Shown here in pieces: positions 43,242 through 45,214 of a DNA stretch of 45,214 nucleotides (positions are counted from its first letter, which is position 1; the number at the start of each line of letters is the position of its first letter). The notes under the pieces are model-generated. The model was not told where the DNA came from. It was given only the letters and a program-made list of their open reading frames with translations, and did no database searches. A program made the translations under genes and the position numbers. Source of the stretch: Azohydromonas australica DSM 1124 (GTDB lineage Bacteria; Pseudomonadota; Gammaproteobacteria; Burkholderiales; Burkholderiaceae_C); assembly GCF_000430725.1 (NCBI RefSeq), contig NZ_KE387223.1, forward strand, positions 1-45,214. Reading direction: 5' to 3'.

Positions 43242-44479
43242 GAGGGTGTAGACAGATTCAACCGGCCTACCAATTGCCACGACTCGCATGTGCAGGTCGT
43301 TGGAGGCCGGTATGTGCGCTGCCAAGAAGGATTCGCGGGCAGGTGAGCCAAACCTTGGTGGCCGACCGCGCTCGTTGAACGAAGGGCACGTGCTGGCACT
43401 GCGCGAGATTGCGTTCGAGCACCCTGGCGCGACGCTTGAGGCGGTGACGCAGCTGCTGCAGGAGCGCTGCGGTGTGAAGGTCTGCAGCATGACGGTGCGT
43501 CGGGCCTTGTACGAGGCCGGCATCGTCAGGATCAAGCCGACCCGACGCGCCGTCCCTCCCGGGCAGTCCAAAGGCTCGCCCAAGCGCTACGGCTACACGG
43601 AGCTCCACCGTCGTGAGCACACCGGGCGGGACTACAGCTGCTGCCTCACCGACGCGGAGTGGGCACTGGTAGCCGATTTGTTCGAGCACCCGGCCGGCGG
43701 CCGTGGCATGCCGCCTCGGCTGGAGCGCAGGACGCTGGTGGACGCGTGCTGCTACGTGTTGCGTACCGGCTGCGCCTGGCGGCTGTTGCCCAAGTCGTTC
43801 CCTCCCTGGACCACGCTCTACAAGTCGTTCAGCCGCTGGGCGGCGCAGGGCGCCTTCGAAGCCATGCAGGACAGACTGCGGCAACAGTGGCGCGAGCGTC
43901 TTGGCCGCCATGCCCAGCCCAGTGCCGCGGTGCTCGACTCGCAGTCCACGCGTAATTCGCCCCAGGGTGGAGAAGCAGGCTTCGACGGAGCCAAGAAGGT
44001 CAAAGGCCGCAAGCGCCACATGCTAGTGGACACACTGGGGCTGCTGCTGGCTGTGACGGTCACCGCAGCCAGCGTCCAGGACCGTGATGGCGCACCGGAT
44101 GTTGTGGCGCAGGCCTGTGCCAAGGTGCCGACGCTGAAGACGCTGTTCGTCGATGGCGCCTACAGTGGGCCGTGCGCTCAAGCCCTGCAGGCTGAATACG
44201 GGCTTGATGTGCAGGTAGTTCGACATCCAGGCAACGGCAAGGCGTATGTCTTCCATGACACACGTGGCGCCCAGGCAAGCAGCGTCGTTCCCAAAGGCTT
44301 CGTTCCCTTGCCCATGCGGTGGGTCGTTGAACGCACACATGCTTGGACCGAGCGGTGCCGTCGCCTGGTGATGCACCATGACCGCAAGTCCTCAACTTCG
44401 GCGGCCTGGGTATGGCTCGCTGAAGCACAGATTCTCGTGAGCAGGCTGGCCACTCATAGTTGATTCTGTCTACACCCTC
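43242..44479 (+). mobile_element. IS5-family insertion sequence with TTA duplication
   Basis: The ends GAGGGTGTAGACAGATTCA (43242-43260) and TGATTCTGTCTACACCCTC (44461-44479) are inverted repeats with one mismatch. TTA stands on both sides (43239-43241, 44480-44482), the TNA type of target duplication. One intact transposase gene is inside. The total is 1238 bases. Confidence 0.9.
43312..44463 (+). CDS. IS5-family transposase with N-terminal helix-turn-helix
   Basis: The 383-residue protein has an N-terminal winged-helix part (GGRPRSLNEGHVLALREIA, SMTVRRALYEAGIVRIKP) fused to an IS5-type transposase: YSCCLTDAEWALVADLFE (DUF4096), AAVLDSQSTRNSPQGG (first Asp), LFVDGAYSGPCAQAL (second Asp) and MRWVVERTHAWTERCRRL (Glu). 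The fused front end is what many IS5 relatives encode in a separate gene. GGAGG five bases before ATG 43312 supports the start. The frame is intact. Confidence 0.92.
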   Translation: MCAAKKDSRAGEPNLGGRPRSLNEGHVLALREIAFEHPGATLEAVTQLLQERCGVKVCSMTVRRALYEAGIVRIKPTRRAVPPGQSKGSPKRYGYTELHRREHTGRDYSCCLTDAEWALVADLFEHPAGGRGMPPRLERRTLVDACCYVLRTGCAWRLLPKSFPPWTTLYKSFSRWAAQGAFEAMQDRLRQQWRERLGRHAQPSAAVLDSQSTRNSPQGGEAGFDGAKKVKGRKRHMLVDTLGLLLAVTVTAASVQDRDGAPDVVAQACAKVPTLKTLFVDGAYSGPCAQALQAEYGLDVQVVRHPGNGKAYVFHDTRGAQASSVVPKGFVPLPMRWVVERTHAWTERCRRLVMHHDRKSSTSAAWVWLAEAQILVSRLATHS

Positions 44480-44509
44480 TTAATATCCACTTCCGACGCG
44501 TCGACGACG

Positions 44510-44542
44510 AATTAAAAATGGCTACGCCGTTATGGCGTTGCC
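44510..44542 (-). terminator. Intrinsic terminator, minus strand
   Basis: On the minus strand GGCAACGCC and GGCGTAGCC pair at 8 of 9 positions around the loop ATAAC, followed by ATTTTTAATT. It would end transcripts coming from the right, where only a 33-residue remnant and a broken transposase lie. Confidence 0.6.
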
Positions 44543-44712
44543 GAAGGATTTTTCAAGTGAAAGTTATCTTCGGAACTCAGTATCAAGAGTGGTTAATAAA
44601 CTCATCTACTCCCAGCTTTGGTTTGGCTTGAGCGATTGCGCAGCGGCGACAAGAAGCACCGTGGGATTGATGTTCACCGTTGTGGCTGAAACATGATGAT
44701 CGCCCATGGCCG
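44543..44712. other. Short remnant of an unknown gene
   Basis: The minus strand at 44606-44707 reads MGDHHVSATTVNINPTVLLV then AAAQSLKPNQSWE and a stop. The NINPTVLL..AAQSL pattern resembles the C-terminal helix of GMC-type oxidoreductases, but the similarity is weak. It is probably the tail of a gene cut off by the transposase at 44713. Confidence 0.3.
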
Positions 44713-45214
44713 CTAGGTGTTTGGTCCCGGGATGAGATGGTGCGGGTCAACTTTGAACGTTGACGGTTCTTTGGTCCATGCATCGCAGACAGCCTGGAAG
44801 GGCGTTCGCCATCGCAATGCCTTAAGGTGCTTGGCGAAGTTGTAGGCCGTCACGAACGCCAGGACATGAGCCTTCAGCGCTTCTAGGTCCGGGTAGTGGA
44901 AGGCCTTGATGGTGGCTTCCTTTACCGTGCGGTTCATTCGCTCGGCCTAGCCATTGGTCCACGGGTGATACGGCTTGGTAAGCCGATGGTCGATGTCGTG
45001 CTCCCAGCACACGCGCTCGAAGACATGGCCGCCCATGCGATCAGTTATGCCGCCGCGGTAGCGCGGCTGCTCGGCGAACGGGGTACCGTTGTCGGTGAGC
45101 ACTGTGTGGACGGCGTAGGGGTGTGAACGGCACCCAGTTGCCGGCTTGACGCCGCATCGCCATGGTAGCGGCACCAGTGACGTCCGGGCCGGTGCAGGAT
45201 TTCCAGAGGCAGCG
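44713..45214 (-). pseudogene. IS481-type transposase, broken, running off the window
   Basis: The minus strand reads AVHTVLTDNGTPFAEQ (second Asp of the DDE triad), HDIDHRLTKPYHPWTNG, an in-frame TAG, then AERMNRTVKEATIKAF (catalytic Glu) and a C-terminus ending LIPGPNT. Family members have NGQAER at this point, so TAG most likely replaced a CAG codon. Upstream of about 45120 the matching sequence moves to another frame. The N-terminus lies outside the window. Confidence 0.75.

Overview
This window is high-GC DNA from a betaproteobacterium, most likely a member of the Burkholderiales (Comamonadaceae-like). The basis is the dense GC-rich coding, a phasin of the polyhydroxyalkanoate granule type, several PAS/GAF hybrid kinases, Crp/Fnr regulators of the common 'LGVRREGVT' type and a cyclic beta-glucan synthase. 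The species call is an inference. I see no rRNA, tRNA, CRISPR array or prophage module.

From 1 to 1250 there is no convincing protein gene, only the first copy of a repeated structured RNA-like element. From 1.25 to 22 kb lies a signalling and envelope-stress island. It holds a PAS-GAF-GAF hybrid kinase, a receiver protein without an H-box, a host-attachment-family protein, a Crp/Fnr regulator, an NDUFA9-like NAD(P)-binding protein in operon with a second Crp/Fnr regulator, a protein made of two copies of a short motif, a 59-residue membrane peptide, a soluble histidine kinase and a 41-residue basic protein. It ends with a 2911-residue cyclic beta-glucan synthase translationally coupled to a double nitroreductase. 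Six near-identical palindromes, GTGCG-N4-CGCAC, lie in the 5' regions of most transcription units between 3.9 and 11.3 kb. I propose these are the operators of the two Crp/Fnr proteins, so the island would be one local regulon.

From 21.9 to 25.8 kb the island has decayed: the two ends of a CPA1 antiporter joined by a deletion, a second RNA-element copy, the tail of an NRAMP transporter, and a REC-PAS-kinase-REC gene set between imperfect direct repeats. From 25.8 to 33.6 kb is an accessory region with an HExxH + LGFP + tachylectin-propeller protein, a lipoprotein, a TIR-domain protein with an IS5-family element inserted just upstream, a secreted trypsin-fold protease, and a DUF1778-GNAT toxin-antitoxin pair with its own palindromic operator.

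From 33.6 to 38.8 kb is a gene graveyard: chemoreceptor, ISL3 transposase, PAS/kinase and Fur fragments. Embedded in it are a paralogue of the 41-residue protein, a third RNA element and an intact phasin. From 38.9 to 43.2 kb is an iron-type uptake module: a TonB-dependent receptor and a DUF4198 protein, divergent from a PepSY membrane protein, with a Fur-box-like site between them. A second IS5-family element (TSD TTA) follows, and the window ends in a broken IS481-type transposase.

Protein family calls come from motif recognition by eye. No database search was possible.
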